A stretch of DNA of 64,000 nt. Source: Dactylosporangium vinaceum. GTDB lineage: Bacteria > Actinomycetota > Actinomycetes > Mycobacteriales > Micromonosporaceae. The notes under the pieces were generated by a model. The model ran no database searches, was not told where the DNA came from, and worked only from the letters and a program-made list of their open reading frames with translations. The stretch's first letter is position 1, and each line of letters opens with the position of its first letter. Positions 49,068-57,431 of this stretch are shown here, piece by piece. The stretch is taken from assembly GCF_019904175.1 (NCBI RefSeq), contig NZ_CP061913.1, positions 248,001-312,000 of the forward strand, written 5' to 3'. The position numbers were made by a program, and so were the translations under genes.

Positions 49068-49315
49068 TGAGGCGGGTCTACCGGCACCCGGAATGGTGCG
49101 CCCGCGGCCATGCCTGCGGGCTCGGCGAGCACCGGTCGGCGCCGCACGTCATCGATGTGCCCGGCGCCGGCCGCATCGTCATGGTCAGGGTGCTGGCCGA
49201 GGACGGCTCGGAGCACGCCGAGGTGCGCGGTTCGGTTCGCCTCCCGCCGAACGAGGCTCACGCTCGGCGGCGGCTGTGGCGGCTGCTGCACGACGCTATT
49301 TCGGTGCTCGGCTAA
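49067..49315 (+). CDS. Small element protein
   Basis: An 82-residue protein starting MRRVYRHPEWCARGHACGLGEHRSAPH with Cys/His residues that could bind a metal, followed by a beta-rich part (GRIVMVRVLAEDGSEHAEVRG). It overlaps the previous stop by one base (TGATG). Unknown function. Confidence 0.6.
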   Translation: MRRVYRHPEWCARGHACGLGEHRSAPHVIDVPGAGRIVMVRVLAEDGSEHAEVRGSVRLPPNEAHARRRLWRLLHDAISVLG

Positions 49316-49826
49316 CCCTTGATCGCTTCCAAGTTCGAAGTAGCTTCCAGGGGTTCTTGCTATAAGCGTGAACTGCAATTAGCGGCAGAATTGCTGGGTA
49401 TAGCAGCGCAAAGGCAATGCCTTCGAGGTCGACGGAGCCGGAATCACTGAGTTTACCGCTTAACATAATTGCGGCGAAGGAAACGACGAGCAGCGCAGCA
49501 AAGGTTTTGATGAAGATAGAGCCACTCCACACGAGTCGAGTGCCAGCAGCATAGACGTTGGAGAATCGACTAAGCCAGAAACGTGCGGCGGACACGGCGC
49601 CTCCGCCGAGAAAGCTCAGCGCCATCGCGAGCTTGAGAAGCTTGCCGGGCCGCTGGTGAATCACCGCGGACCAGTCCTCCGCCAGCACCTCTCGCCGGTC
49701 GGGATCACGCGTCCAGAGCCGCGCTGCGACCGGGATGATCCGGCTCGCGAGCCACGGCGACACGTCGCACATCTCGTTGACCGCCAGGCCGAGCACGACG
49801 CCGGTGATCACTTCGCCCGCGCTCAC
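49296..49826 (-). CDS. Membrane protein paired with PadR
   Basis: A 176-residue protein with four hydrophobic segments. The N-terminal half (VNEMCDVSPWLASRIIPVAARLWTRDPDRREVLAEDWSAVI) is a pattern I have seen in actinomycete proteins encoded behind PadR genes. The GTG at 49826 overlaps the PadR stop (GTGA). Codon use is AT-richer in its second half than the neighbours, suggesting separate origin. Confidence 0.65.
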   Translation of the reverse strand: MSAGEVITGVVLGLAVNEMCDVSPWLASRIIPVAARLWTRDPDRREVLAEDWSAVIHQRPGKLLKLAMALSFLGGGAVSAARFWLSRFSNVYAAGTRLVWSGSIFIKTFAALLVVSFAAIMLSGKLSDSGSVDLEGIAFALLYPAILPLIAVHAYSKNPWKLLRTWKRSRVSRAPK

Positions 49827-50146
49827 GCGTGAGCCTCCCCGCCCGGGAGCCAGCCCCATCGCGAGGCCGTCTGCGGGCGGCGCTCGGCGAGCAGCTGCCG
49901 CGCATGCGCAACGCCGGTCGGGGTGAGCTTGTAGAAGCGCCGACGGGGCACGCCGGGCTTGCGCTCGACCTCTTCCCAGCGCTCGGTGAGCATCCCTCCA
50001 CCCGAGAGGCGCTCAAGAATCTTGTAGACGGTCGGGCCCGCCCGCTTCGTGGTCTTGATGATGTCCCACCCGTGCGTCTCGAAGCCCTCGGCGGCGAGCA
50101 GCGCCTCAAGGACGTCGAGCGTCGGTTGGGTCACGCGCTCGGTCAT
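49823..50146 (-). CDS. PadR-family transcriptional regulator
   Basis: A 107-residue winged-helix protein (LDVLEALLAAEGFETHGWDII, then RAGPTVYKILERLSGGGML, RRRFYKLTPTGVAHARQLL). PadR proteins are small repressors released by ligands. It should control itself and the coupled membrane gene; direct repeats lie just upstream. Confidence 0.88.
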   Translation of the reverse strand: MTERVTQPTLDVLEALLAAEGFETHGWDIIKTTKRAGPTVYKILERLSGGGMLTERWEEVERKPGVPRRRFYKLTPTGVAHARQLLAERRPQTASRWGWLPGGEAHA

Positions 50147-50633
50147 GGGCTAACTGTAGCAGGTGAAATATGGCTAGGTGAAATAAGAATTTTCGCAGGT
50201 AAACGTGAGTGATTGTACTCATAGCCATTCGGGTGATCGTCCGAACGGACCGGCCACGGGTGACCGATCGGCGGACATGGCACAGCCAGTTGGCGCGGCG
50301 TCACCCAAAGGAGACATTCGTGACGCCGCTCTCACCCGTGCGGGGCATGACTCCCCGAGGCGGCCGAAGCGAAAAAAGTTACACGAAGAGTAATCTTCAG
50401 TCACACCGCGTGTAGCAGACCTCTCATCCCTCCGGCCCGAATGCACATTGCTCAGTGCCGGAGCGGGACGCGCCTATGGTTGCATGGATTCCAAGCGCGG
50501 AGCCCGCATGCGTGATGACGCATCCCGAAGTACCAGGGGATAAGTCAAGCGGGCCGCCGGGGTGAAGACCCGACGACCCGCGTGCGCAAGTGCCCCCTGC
50601 AAGCCGCTAAAACCAACGAGGAGCGCCAACGCA
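50147..50633. other. AT-richer regulatory interval of the element
   Basis: A 487-nt interval. AGGTGAAATA occurs twice at 15-nt spacing (50161 and 50176), just before the PadR gene and probably its operator. ATGCGT-N4-ACGCAT lies at 50508-50523. A 62-codon frame at 50205-50393 has no family likeness and a weak ribosome site, so I do not call it. Nothing else is seen. Confidence 0.5.
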
Positions 50634-50873
50634 ATGCCCACAGTACAAGGGGACCGGGGTCCCCAGCGCAAGCCTGCGCCGAAACCCCCGGCCAGTGACC
50701 CGCTGACGTCCGCACTGATCGCCGTGATCGTCCTGTGCGTGCTGGCCGTCGTCGTCGTGATCGTCGTCGAGCTGGCGGCCGGCGGGTCGCCAAGGCTGAC
50801 CGTCGGCGCTCTCGGGGCGTTCGCCGGGGTGCTCGCGGCGACGACGAAGCTCGTCCGGCACGTGCGGAGATAG
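50634..50873 (+). CDS. Small single-pass membrane protein
   Basis: A 79-residue protein: a polar Pro/Lys-rich N-terminus, one long transmembrane segment (LTSALIAVIVLCVLAVVVVIVVEL) and a basic tail ending TKLVRHVRR. ACGAGGAG is a good ribosome site. Unknown function, possibly a holin-like or Spd-like protein but with a single helix. Confidence 0.65.
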   Translation: MPTVQGDRGPQRKPAPKPPASDPLTSALIAVIVLCVLAVVVVIVVELAAGGSPRLTVGALGAFAGVLAATTKLVRHVRR

Positions 50874-50943
50874 CGCGTCGGCGGGCCGCAGGCATAGCGC
50901 ACCGGCGGCCCGCCGTGCCAGGGTTCCGCGAACCCTAGACCGT

Positions 50944-50966
50944 TCGTACACCTGTACGATTATGAT
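50944..50966 (+). promoter_or_regulatory. Palindromic operator and -10 box
   Basis: TCGTACA-CC-TGTACGA is a perfect 16-nt palindrome (50944-50959) directly followed by TATGAT (50961-50966), a strong -10 hexamer. The operator would sit between -35 and -10. It precedes a 52-codon gene by 7 nt. Confidence 0.7.
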
Positions 50967-50973
50967 CACGGCC

Positions 50974-51132
50974 ATGACCAGCGAAGATGTGTTCACCTGC
51001 AGCGCCACGAAGACCACAACCACCGCGACCGGCGACGTCGAGGTGCGCTGCACCAAGATCGCGAAGCACGTCGAGCAGGGCGAGCCGGTACACGAGGCGA
51101 AGCTCGGCGCCTTCCCGATTCGCTGGCGGTAG
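50974..51132 (+). CDS. Tiny regulated protein
   Basis: A 52-residue protein, MTSEDVFTCSATKTTTT at the start, then VEVRCTKIAKHVEQGEPVHEAKLG. Two Cys and mixed charge; no family recognised. The ATG lies 7 nt after a TATGAT box preceded by a perfect palindrome, so it is probably leaderless and repressed. Too short for automatic calls. Confidence 0.5.
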   Translation: MTSEDVFTCSATKTTTTATGDVEVRCTKIAKHVEQGEPVHEAKLGAFPIRWR

Positions 51133-51142
51133 AGCTCGCCTC

Positions 51143-51727
51143 TCAGTGCAGCTCGGTGAGCTTCGGGATCGTCACGCCGTGGTTGCCACAGGCTCCCGCG
51201 AGGGTGGCCCACTTCTGCACGAGCTGTCCGGCGGCGACGAAGGCGAGCCCGGCGTCCCCATCGCTCGTGCTGTCCTTGCCGGAGTCCGAGAGCTGGAAGA
51301 TCAGATCGAGTACCTCAGTGCCGGCTGTGCGCAGGTCGTCGTAGCGGGAGTCGGCGAACTGCTTGCGGAACGCCTGGTACGCCTTGAGCGACTCGGCGGC
51401 GGACTTCGTGGCTTTCGGTGACGGCTCGGGCGACGCCTTCGACGCCGCGGCCGAGTCGCGGATCTGCTCGCAGGCAGCCACGCCGGAGTCCTTGAAGACC
51501 GAGGCGGCCGGGCCCTTGCCCGTCACGCCACCGGCAACCACGGCGCCCCCGGCCAGGACCAGCAGGACGGCCACGCCGACGCCTATCCAGAGCCCGGCGC
51601 CCCGCCGCCGTTTCCGCCGGCTCGGGCCGACCTGGGGCGGCGGCATGACCGGCGGCGGCCACGGTGCGTTGCCCGGCGGGTGGGCGTAGGGCTGCTGGCC
51701 GAATTGTCCGGACTGGGGATCGCTCAT
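51143..51727 (-). CDS. Membrane-anchored protein with Pro-rich N-terminus
   Basis: A 194-residue protein: Gln/Pro/Gly-rich N-terminus, KRRRGAGLWIGVGVAVLLVLAGGAVVAG transmembrane segment at about 40-65 and a mostly helical outer domain of about 120 residues with a Cys pair (ACEQIRDS and GACGNHG). ATG 51727 drops 12 non-conserved residues. Unknown function. Confidence 0.65.
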   Translation of the reverse strand: MSDPQSGQFGQQPYAHPPGNAPWPPPVMPPPQVGPSRRKRRRGAGLWIGVGVAVLLVLAGGAVVAGGVTGKGPAASVFKDSGVAACEQIRDSAAASKASPEPSPKATKSAAESLKAYQAFRKQFADSRYDDLRTAGTEVLDLIFQLSDSGKDSTSDGDAGLAFVAAGQLVQKWATLAGACGNHGVTIPKLTELH

Positions 51728-51848
51728 GGCCCCGGATTCTGGCATCGACGGCGGGAAGATCACGCTCCGTCGTCCCGGTCGTTACCGCCGCCTGTCTGGA
51801 TCGGCGAAACGATCCGATCGACGCCGGTTTCCGGCTACGGCTCCCCGG

Positions 51849-52100
51849 CTATCCGGGCTCGACGCCCGCGGCGCGCAGGATGCGGCGCACCTGCTCCCGC
51901 GAGTAGCCGGTCTGACGCGCGATCTCGGCCTGCGAGGTTCCCTCGTGCCAGGCGGTGACGATGCCCTCTGCCAGGGCCAGACGGGCAGCGGTGCGCGCCT
52001 CACGGGCGGCTCTGACCTTCGCTTCAGCGGCACGCTCGGCGACCGGGACGGCGTTCTCGGCGCGCCGGAACGCCCTGATCAGCTCGTCGAGGGTGGCCAC
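51849..52100 (-). CDS. Small HTH protein
   Basis: An 83-residue protein with a helical N-terminal part (DELIRAFRRAENAVPVAERAAEAKVRAAREART) and a C-terminal helix-turn-helix (GTSQAEIARQTGYSREQVRRILRAAGVEPG). GTG 52100 is preferred because TAGGCT lies 8 nt upstream and two dyads sit beyond; ATG 52184 would add 28 residues and overlap a dyad. Probably represses the divergent gene at 52302. Confidence 0.75.
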   Translation of the reverse strand: MATLDELIRAFRRAENAVPVAERAAEAKVRAAREARTAARLALAEGIVTAWHEGTSQAEIARQTGYSREQVRRILRAAGVEPG

Positions 52101-52150
52101 ATCTCGGGAGCCTAGGTATCCGCACGGTGCTGCCACGTCGTTGGGATCTT

Positions 52151-52221
52151 GTGCAACCACATTGCACCAAAGGCATGCATCCACATGACTACTTGCTCAT
52201 GTGGCAGTCCTGGCCTACGTT
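52151..52221 (+). promoter_or_regulatory. Two dyads and promoter between divergent element genes
   Basis: GTGCAA-N5-TTGCAC (52151-52167) and CCACATGA-N8-TCATGTGG (52181-52204) are perfect dyads. TTGCTC (52193) and TACGTT (52216) are separated by 17 nt, giving a promoter for the rightward gene with the second dyad over its -35. Confidence 0.65.
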
Positions 52222-52301
52222 GGGGTACTGACGGGCGGCGTCCGCCCTGGCTGCGGGCCGCGGGCGCTACCCGTCCCCACATCGGCAGAGAGGACACGGG
52301 C

Positions 52302-52535
52302 GTGAGCGACACCGAGATCGAGGCCGACGAGGCTCTGACCCTGTCTGCGCAGAATCTGCAGGCCGCGCCGGTGCTGATCGAGGGGGTCTGGCTGTTGCAT
52401 CTGTCGGACGGTGAGCAGAGCGTCGAGATCACGCCGGAGATCGGCGACCCGAGCGCGGCCGCGATGGCGCTCGACGATCTCGCCATGGCGGCGGGCCAGG
52501 CGGCCGAGCAGATCCGCCGCGCCGCCGGGCGATGA
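52302..52535 (+). CDS. Small acidic protein
   Basis: A 77-residue acidic protein (VSDTEIEADEALTLSAQN), with a beta-rich middle VLIEGVWLLHLSDGEQSVEI and helical end. AGAGAGGA is the ribosome site before GTG 52302. It follows a repressible promoter. Unknown function. Confidence 0.65.
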   Translation: MSDTEIEADEALTLSAQNLQAAPVLIEGVWLLHLSDGEQSVEITPEIGDPSAAAMALDDLAMAAGQAAEQIRRAAGR

Positions 52536-52948
52536 CCATGCGCCCCATGACCGCGCTCGCCCTCGCGTGGACCGCGCTAGTGCTGGCCGACCCGACGCCG
52601 CTGATGGTGGCCCTGGGCGCGGTCAGCGTCGTGGGTGGGTGGTCCGTGGCGTCGTGGCGGGAGTCGGCCAGCGGGCGGCTACACCGTGCCGACCCACCGC
52701 ACCGAGAACGAGCTCTGGAAGCCCGTGGTGTCGGTGTTCAATGCGCCGCCGCTGTCCTGAAAGGCTTGGATCGTGAAGTAGTCGGTCGAGCCGTTGGCCG
52801 TCTCGGTGATGGTCTTCGCCGGGTAGGCCGTCGTCAGCGCGTTGCCGGAGTTGAACAGTGTCAGCGCGCCGGTGATCGCGCCGCCGTTGCGACACACGAA
52901 CGCACCGCGGCGGCCGGTCGCGTTGCCGGTGAACCCCACGCCGCCTGA
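52532..52948 (+). CDS. Small membrane gene probably cut by tail module
   Basis: Starts by ATGA overlap with the previous gene. The first about 48 residues (LALAWTALVLADPTPLMVALGAVSVVGGWSVASW) look like a real small membrane protein. Past about 52679 the frame runs antisense into the tail-fibre-like gene and becomes Arg/Gly-rich without likeness to anything. I infer the native 3' end was lost where the two modules join. Confidence 0.4.
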   Translation: MTMRPMTALALAWTALVLADPTPLMVALGAVSVVGGWSVASWRESASGRLHRADPPHRERALEARGVGVQCAAAVLKGLDREVVGRAVGRLGDGLRRVGRRQRVAGVEQCQRAGDRAAVATHERTAAAGRVAGEPHAA

Positions 52949-53209
52949 GATCTGGAAGCGGCCGGCCGTTTGCGGCGTGTAGCGGTCAGTGTTCGTCGAT
53001 GTCGAGTGGCCGTTGTCGTTGTCGACGTCCTCGGTGTCGAAGGTGACGTTGGTGTTGGTGTTGTTCGGAATCGACTGGACAGCGGTCTGCCGACCCTCGA
53101 AGACCGGCACGCTGAGGAAGAAATTTCCGGCATCGCGCACATTCGTGTTCATGAATGCCGCCGTGACGATCTCCCCCGCGGTCCAAGTCCGGTATGCCGG
53201 GATGATCAC
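52679..53209 (-). CDS. Phage tail-fibre-like protein
   Basis: A 176-residue protein beginning YRTWTAGEIVTAAFMNTNVRDAGNFFL, a start typical of actinophage tail-fibre or receptor-binding proteins. The rest is Thr/Asn/Gly-rich beta structure with C1q/TNF-like character (TSTNTDRYTPQTAGRFQISGGVGF, STDYFTIQAFQDSGGAL). Last gene of the leftward structural module. Confidence 0.75.
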   Translation of the reverse strand: MIIPAYRTWTAGEIVTAAFMNTNVRDAGNFFLSVPVFEGRQTAVQSIPNNTNTNVTFDTEDVDNDNGHSTSTNTDRYTPQTAGRFQISGGVGFTGNATGRRGAFVCRNGGAITGALTLFNSGNALTTAYPAKTITETANGSTDYFTIQAFQDSGGALNTDTTGFQSSFSVRWVGTV

Positions 53210-53211
53210 GG

Positions 53212-53631
53212 TCAGGCTCCGATCGCGGTGAAGTTGGGCATGGGGCGGTAGCGGCGCTGCCAGTCCAGCGGCAGCCAGCCGGCGGCGCCGCGTAGGCGCG
53301 CCTCGCGGGACAGCACGGGGCCGAGGTGCTCGACCTTCAGGCGCAGCAGTGGCCACGGGTCGAGGCGCTGCTGCAGCACCGGCCGGCCGTCGAGCGTCAG
53401 CGGCTGGCCGAGAGGGTCGCGCTGCACGGTCCATAGGTTCGGGTCGTCGAGATCGTCGAACGGCTGCAGCCACAGCACCTCGGCCGGGACGACCAGGCCC
53501 CAATCGTGGTGGCGGTACAGCACCTCATCGCCGACCGCGGGCAGCTTCGTACGGTGCTGCGCGGGCCGCTGACGGGCCCACTCGACCTCGTGCGGCTCGT
53601 GCGGGACGAGCCGCGTGTGTTCCTCGCGCAT
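53212..53631 (-). CDS. Tail-module protein of unknown function
   Basis: A 139-residue soluble protein with many Trp/Pro/Asp residues (VGDEVLYRHHDWGLVVPAEVLWLQPFDDLDDPNLWTV). It fits between a minor tail protein and a fibre-like protein, so an accessory tail role is inferred. No motif known. Confidence 0.65.
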   Translation of the reverse strand: MREEHTRLVPHEPHEVEWARQRPAQHRTKLPAVGDEVLYRHHDWGLVVPAEVLWLQPFDDLDDPNLWTVQRDPLGQPLTLDGRPVLQQRLDPWPLLRLKVEHLGPVLSREARLRGAAGWLPLDWQRRYRPMPNFTAIGA

Positions 53632-53646
53632 CGCGCTTCCCTCCCC

Positions 53647-56199
53647 TCAGAAGCCGAGCACCGACGTGGTGCCGAGCGCCCCATATGTCGCGTCCTGCAA
53701 GATCCAGGGCTGCGCGCCGCTGGCGGGCGAGAGCAGCAGCGTGACCAGCCACGTGCCCCGCTCGAAGTTGATGTCGTGGTGCGTGACCTGCTCCACGAAG
53801 AAATCGCCGGACATCGTGATCCCGGCGCCGCCGTTGGCGGCCTTCGGCCGGCGCTTGACCGTCACCCGCGTGCCGATCTCGATCGTGAGCACCATCGGCC
53901 ACAGGGTCCCGTCGCCGAACGGCACGCGGGTGGCCGCGGCGTCGAAGGTGATCGAGGCGAGCCGCTGGCGTGCCGTCGCACCGTTGAGCACCACCCACGT
54001 CGCGGCGTCAACGGTCTCGTTGTCCGAGGCGATGTTGATCGTGCGCGTGAACGGCTTCGGCCCGAAGCGCTTCCGGGACAGCCCACCGTCCGCCGGCTCG
54101 GCGTGCGCGATGATCCCGCCCGAGCGCGTGATGTCGGCCATGTTGAAGACCCTCGACGGGTCGAAGTCGTACGCGACGTCACCCTGGTATGGGTATTCAC
54201 CCGCGGCGGTGTTCTCGCCGAAGGTGTACACCGCCGTCGTCTTCAGCGACCGGTCGAAGCGTGAGGCGAACGCGATGCCGTCCGCGCTCTCGAAGAGGTT
54301 GCCGAACTCGCTGTCGGCGACGCTCTGACACGCGGTCAGAGCAGCGGTGCCTTTGGTCAGGGTGCTCGCGGCCATGGCCGATGCGCCCGGCTGGATCGAG
54401 GTGGGCCCGGTGTACCCGGCGTAGCTCAGGTACCGCGTGATCCGAGCGCCGCTCAGCTCATTGGCGTACGCCGTGAGCCCGGCGGTAGCAAGGTCGGCAA
54501 CCTCGCCGGCCGAGAGTGCGCGGTACCAGATGGCGGCGTGCGCGACTACGCCTGTCCACGCCTCGGTGAGGTAGTGGCCCATGTAGGCGATCGCGCCGCC
54601 GATGAAGAACTGATCAGCCGGGAGACCACTCGCCAGTCCGACCGTGGACGTGGCTGTCGTGGTCGCCTGCGCAAGCACGCCGTCGATGTAGAGCGCGAGG
54701 TTCGTGTTCGTCGCATCCTGGCTGGCGACGCACGCAAGGTGATGCCATACGCCCGCGGCCGGTGCGCTGGCGCTCGTCGCGAATGCCGCGCTGCCCGTGC
54801 TGCCCTGCAGCTTGAGCTCCAAGCGGCCCGTCCCGGCCAGCTGCGTGAGCACCATAGGGTTCCACAGGTTGTACTTCGCGTTGCTCCACATGATGATCAT
54901 GTAGTCGGACGGGGTGGCGGGCCAGTACGCCCAGCACGCCCACGTCGCCGCCCACGCGGCCGGCGGCGACGGCGGCAGCGGCGAGAGCGACAGCGCCCCG
55001 GTCTGGCCGATCGCGAGCACCGTGGACGTCTGCAGCGCCGAGAACGCACCGTGAGCGCCGTCCGCGGTGAACTGCACGCCGGTGCCGCCCGAGTCGCCGA
55101 GGATGGCCGAATTCACCCCCGCGGTGATGCCCGCCCCCGCCCCAGTCTTCGGAGCGTAGGGCAGCAGGGCCGGGCCGTTGTTGCCGCTCGCCTCGGCGTA
55201 GCGCGTCGCACCCTTCGGCTCCTGCAGCGGCCAGTAGTACGTCGGCGCCTTGACCAGGATGGCGTTGCGAGCTTCGGTCCAGAGATCGGCATTGCTGAGG
55301 ATGAAGAACGGGCCGACCGCGGGCGTGGAGCTGACGCCCCGGAAGCCGTTGTCCTCCCACGCGGTCGGCCAGCGCTCGACGTAGCCGCGCGTCCACACGT
55401 TGCGGATCAGGGGGCCGGTCGTCGTGAAGGCGCTCGCCGAGCCGCCGGGCTCGTGCTGCAGCGCGTCGACGTTGACCGTCGAATTGATCGACGTCGTGAA
55501 CGAGGCGACCCAGAGTTGATGCGTGGGCTGCGTCGCGGTCCACGTCACGGTGAGCCGCACGTATGCGCCCGTCGTCGTAGTGCTCGTGCCGCCGGCGCCG
55601 CCGTTGATGAAGATCTGCGTCGTGTTGGCCCCGGTCTGGCGCACGTACAGGGTCGACGTGTACTGCCGGCCGGGGATGCACGGAACGGTGACGCCGACGC
55701 CCGAGATACCGCCGCCGTTGACGACGTTGTACGTCAGTGACTTCGTGCCCTGCTGCGGGTTGGTCGTCGTGATCGCCGCGCTCGCCTGCACGCCGGTGCC
55801 GCTGTACAGCACCCATGCCGGAGGGGCGCCGGCCGAGTAGCTCTCGAAGCTCGGGTCGGTGCCCACGCCGTTCTGGATGTTGTACGCGGCGTTGATCAGA
55901 TTGCCGGTGCCGCCGTTCGGCCACATCACGCGGGGCATGATCTGCCGATACGGCTGCACGTTCGGCGAGTACGGCGAGCCGCCGTTGCCAGGGTTCAGCG
56001 CCTCGTCGATGTTGAGCCAGTCGACCGACATCGCACCGGTCTGGTTCTGATCAAGCTCGTATTGCCGCCCCCGGCTCGCGCTGCCGATCGAGATGGCGCG
56101 AGCGGCAAGGTCGGTCCAGGTCGGCGTGGCGGCCGAGTCGAAGGGCTCGGCATTCCACGCCACGCCGACGAAGACGTCCGGCAGATGCAGATCGGGCAC
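53647..56199 (-). CDS. Large tail-tip protein with LamG-like domain
   Basis: An 850-residue beta-rich protein. The N-terminus (DVFVGVAWNAEPFDSAATPTWTDLAARAISI, then YELDQNQTGAMSVDWLN) is typical of actinophage minor tail proteins. A carbohydrate-binding-like block follows at about 125-270. A LamG/concanavalin domain at about 430-570 is marked by GVWHHLACVASQDATNTNLALYIDGVL. The last 250 residues have WVVLNGATARQRLASITFDA, as in tail proteins. The GTG has GGGAGGT 8 nt upstream. Largest gene of the element. Confidence 0.8.
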   Translation of the reverse strand: MPDLHLPDVFVGVAWNAEPFDSAATPTWTDLAARAISIGSASRGRQYELDQNQTGAMSVDWLNIDEALNPGNGGSPYSPNVQPYRQIMPRVMWPNGGTGNLINAAYNIQNGVGTDPSFESYSAGAPPAWVLYSGTGVQASAAITTTNPQQGTKSLTYNVVNGGGISGVGVTVPCIPGRQYTSTLYVRQTGANTTQIFINGGAGGTSTTTTGAYVRLTVTWTATQPTHQLWVASFTTSINSTVNVDALQHEPGGSASAFTTTGPLIRNVWTRGYVERWPTAWEDNGFRGVSSTPAVGPFFILSNADLWTEARNAILVKAPTYYWPLQEPKGATRYAEASGNNGPALLPYAPKTGAGAGITAGVNSAILGDSGGTGVQFTADGAHGAFSALQTSTVLAIGQTGALSLSPLPPSPPAAWAATWACWAYWPATPSDYMIIMWSNAKYNLWNPMVLTQLAGTGRLELKLQGSTGSAAFATSASAPAAGVWHHLACVASQDATNTNLALYIDGVLAQATTTATSTVGLASGLPADQFFIGGAIAYMGHYLTEAWTGVVAHAAIWYRALSAGEVADLATAGLTAYANELSGARITRYLSYAGYTGPTSIQPGASAMAASTLTKGTAALTACQSVADSEFGNLFESADGIAFASRFDRSLKTTAVYTFGENTAAGEYPYQGDVAYDFDPSRVFNMADITRSGGIIAHAEPADGGLSRKRFGPKPFTRTINIASDNETVDAATWVVLNGATARQRLASITFDAAATRVPFGDGTLWPMVLTIEIGTRVTVKRRPKAANGGAGITMSGDFFVEQVTHHDINFERGTWLVTLLLSPASGAQPWILQDATYGALGTTSVLGF

Positions 56200-56205
56200 G
56201 GCGGC

Positions 56206-56703
56206 TTACCTCCCGGCCCGGCCCTGCTTGAAGATCATGTCGGTGGGCTGCGCGCCGGTCGCCTTGCCGGCCGGACGGGCGCCCGTCCGGGTGCGGGCCG
56301 GAGCGACGGCGGGCCGTGGCCTCGCGTTCTCAGCGGCGATGCGCACTCGGGCGCGCTCGAAGTACTCCTCGGGCACGGTCGGGTTGTCGCGCTCCAATGC
56401 CGCCGCAGCGCCGTTCGCGCTGGTGCGCATCGTCGTGGCCGGCATAGCCAGGGCGGTCTTGCGCAGCTCGCTCACTCGGCGGGCGACCTCGGCCCGCGGC
56501 GGGGCGGCCAGCACGCGGGAGGCGAGCTCGCTGTACCCGCGGAACGTGGATGCGTCGGTGAGCGTGGCGGCGGTCTTCTCCAGGTGCTCGACGTAGAGCA
56601 GGCGGGCCAGCAGCTCGACCGGGCCGAGCCCGTCAAGGTGCTGCCGGGTGGCCGGTGCGAGCCGGCTCACCTTGCCCACGAACTCTGCGGGAAGGTTCGT
56701 CAT
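56206..56703 (-). CDS. Tail-module helical protein
   Basis: A 165-residue mainly helical protein with a basic, disordered C-terminus (RPRPAVAPARTRTGARPAGKATG). Start 56703 is fixed by an ATGA overlap with the previous gene. Unknown function; location suggests a tail assembly or morphogenesis role. Confidence 0.6.
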   Translation of the reverse strand: MTNLPAEFVGKVSRLAPATRQHLDGLGPVELLARLLYVEHLEKTAATLTDASTFRGYSELASRVLAAPPRAEVARRVSELRKTALAMPATTMRTSANGAAAALERDNPTVPEEYFERARVRIAAENARPRPAVAPARTRTGARPAGKATGAQPTDMIFKQGRAGR

Positions 56704-57428
56704 GCCACACACTCCCCGAGCGCGGCGCCGAACGCCTCGGCGATGGCCGCCGCCGGCTGGCCGCTGGTGATCGCGCCGACGAGGCGGTGCAGCGCCGTCA
56801 CGGGCGCGTTCGGCGTCGAGACACCAAGGCCCGGCATGATCACGGCGACCTGCGCGGCCTGGGGCGGATCGGCGACGAAGCGGCCACCGATCCAGGCGCC
56901 GCCGGTTGCGCTGGCGGTTGCCTCGGCGATCCCGAGCGCGTACCGCTGATTCTGGATCGACGCCGGGGCGTGCGTGACGCGCTCGGCGACAGCGGCGGCC
57001 TCGGCGCGGACGCCCATGATCTCGGTGAACGCTGCCTGCGCGATCTCCAGCGCCTCACCGATCTTGTCGCCGAGCAGCTGCGCGAGGTTTTCGGCGCGGC
57101 GCCGGTCGGCGGCGAGAGCGGCGACGGCGCGGTCGAGCTCGGCGAGCTGGCGGTCCCGCTCGATCTGCGCGACAGCCTCGCCGTGCCACTCGGCGAGCTG
57201 CTCGGCAGCCGAGTGGATGTCGGCGAGCGCGTTCTCCAGCTCGCGGCGGCGCTGCGCCTGCGCCTCGCCTGCCTGGCCGGCGTCGAGCGCGGCCCGCCAC
57301 AGGGTGTTCGTCTCGACGAGCTCGGCCGCTAGGGCGGCGCGGCGGTCGGCGAGAGTGGCGAGCTGGGCGGCGAGCTGGTCGCGGCGCTCGGCCGCCGTTG
57401 GGGCCTGCGTCGTCTTCGTGTTCGTCAT
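56700..57428 (-). CDS. Coiled-coil structural-module protein
   Basis: A 242-residue protein whose first 150 residues are an Ala/Glu/Arg-rich coiled coil, followed by a glycine-containing C-terminal part (GGAWIGGRFVADPPQAAQVAVI). It resembles scaffold or tape-measure-like helical proteins in character only. Coupled to the next gene by ATGA. Confidence 0.6.
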   Translation of the reverse strand: MTNTKTTQAPTAAERRDQLAAQLATLADRRAALAAELVETNTLWRAALDAGQAGEAQAQRRRELENALADIHSAAEQLAEWHGEAVAQIERDRQLAELDRAVAALAADRRRAENLAQLLGDKIGEALEIAQAAFTEIMGVRAEAAAVAERVTHAPASIQNQRYALGIAEATASATGGAWIGGRFVADPPQAAQVAVIMPGLGVSTPNAPVTALHRLVGAITSGQPAAAIAEAFGAALGECVA

Positions 57429-57431
57429 GAC

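Noticed and set aside
50205..50393. 62-codon rightward frame upstream of the small membrane gene
   Set aside because: Weak ribosome site, no family likeness, and two other frames overlap it; the interval looks regulatory.
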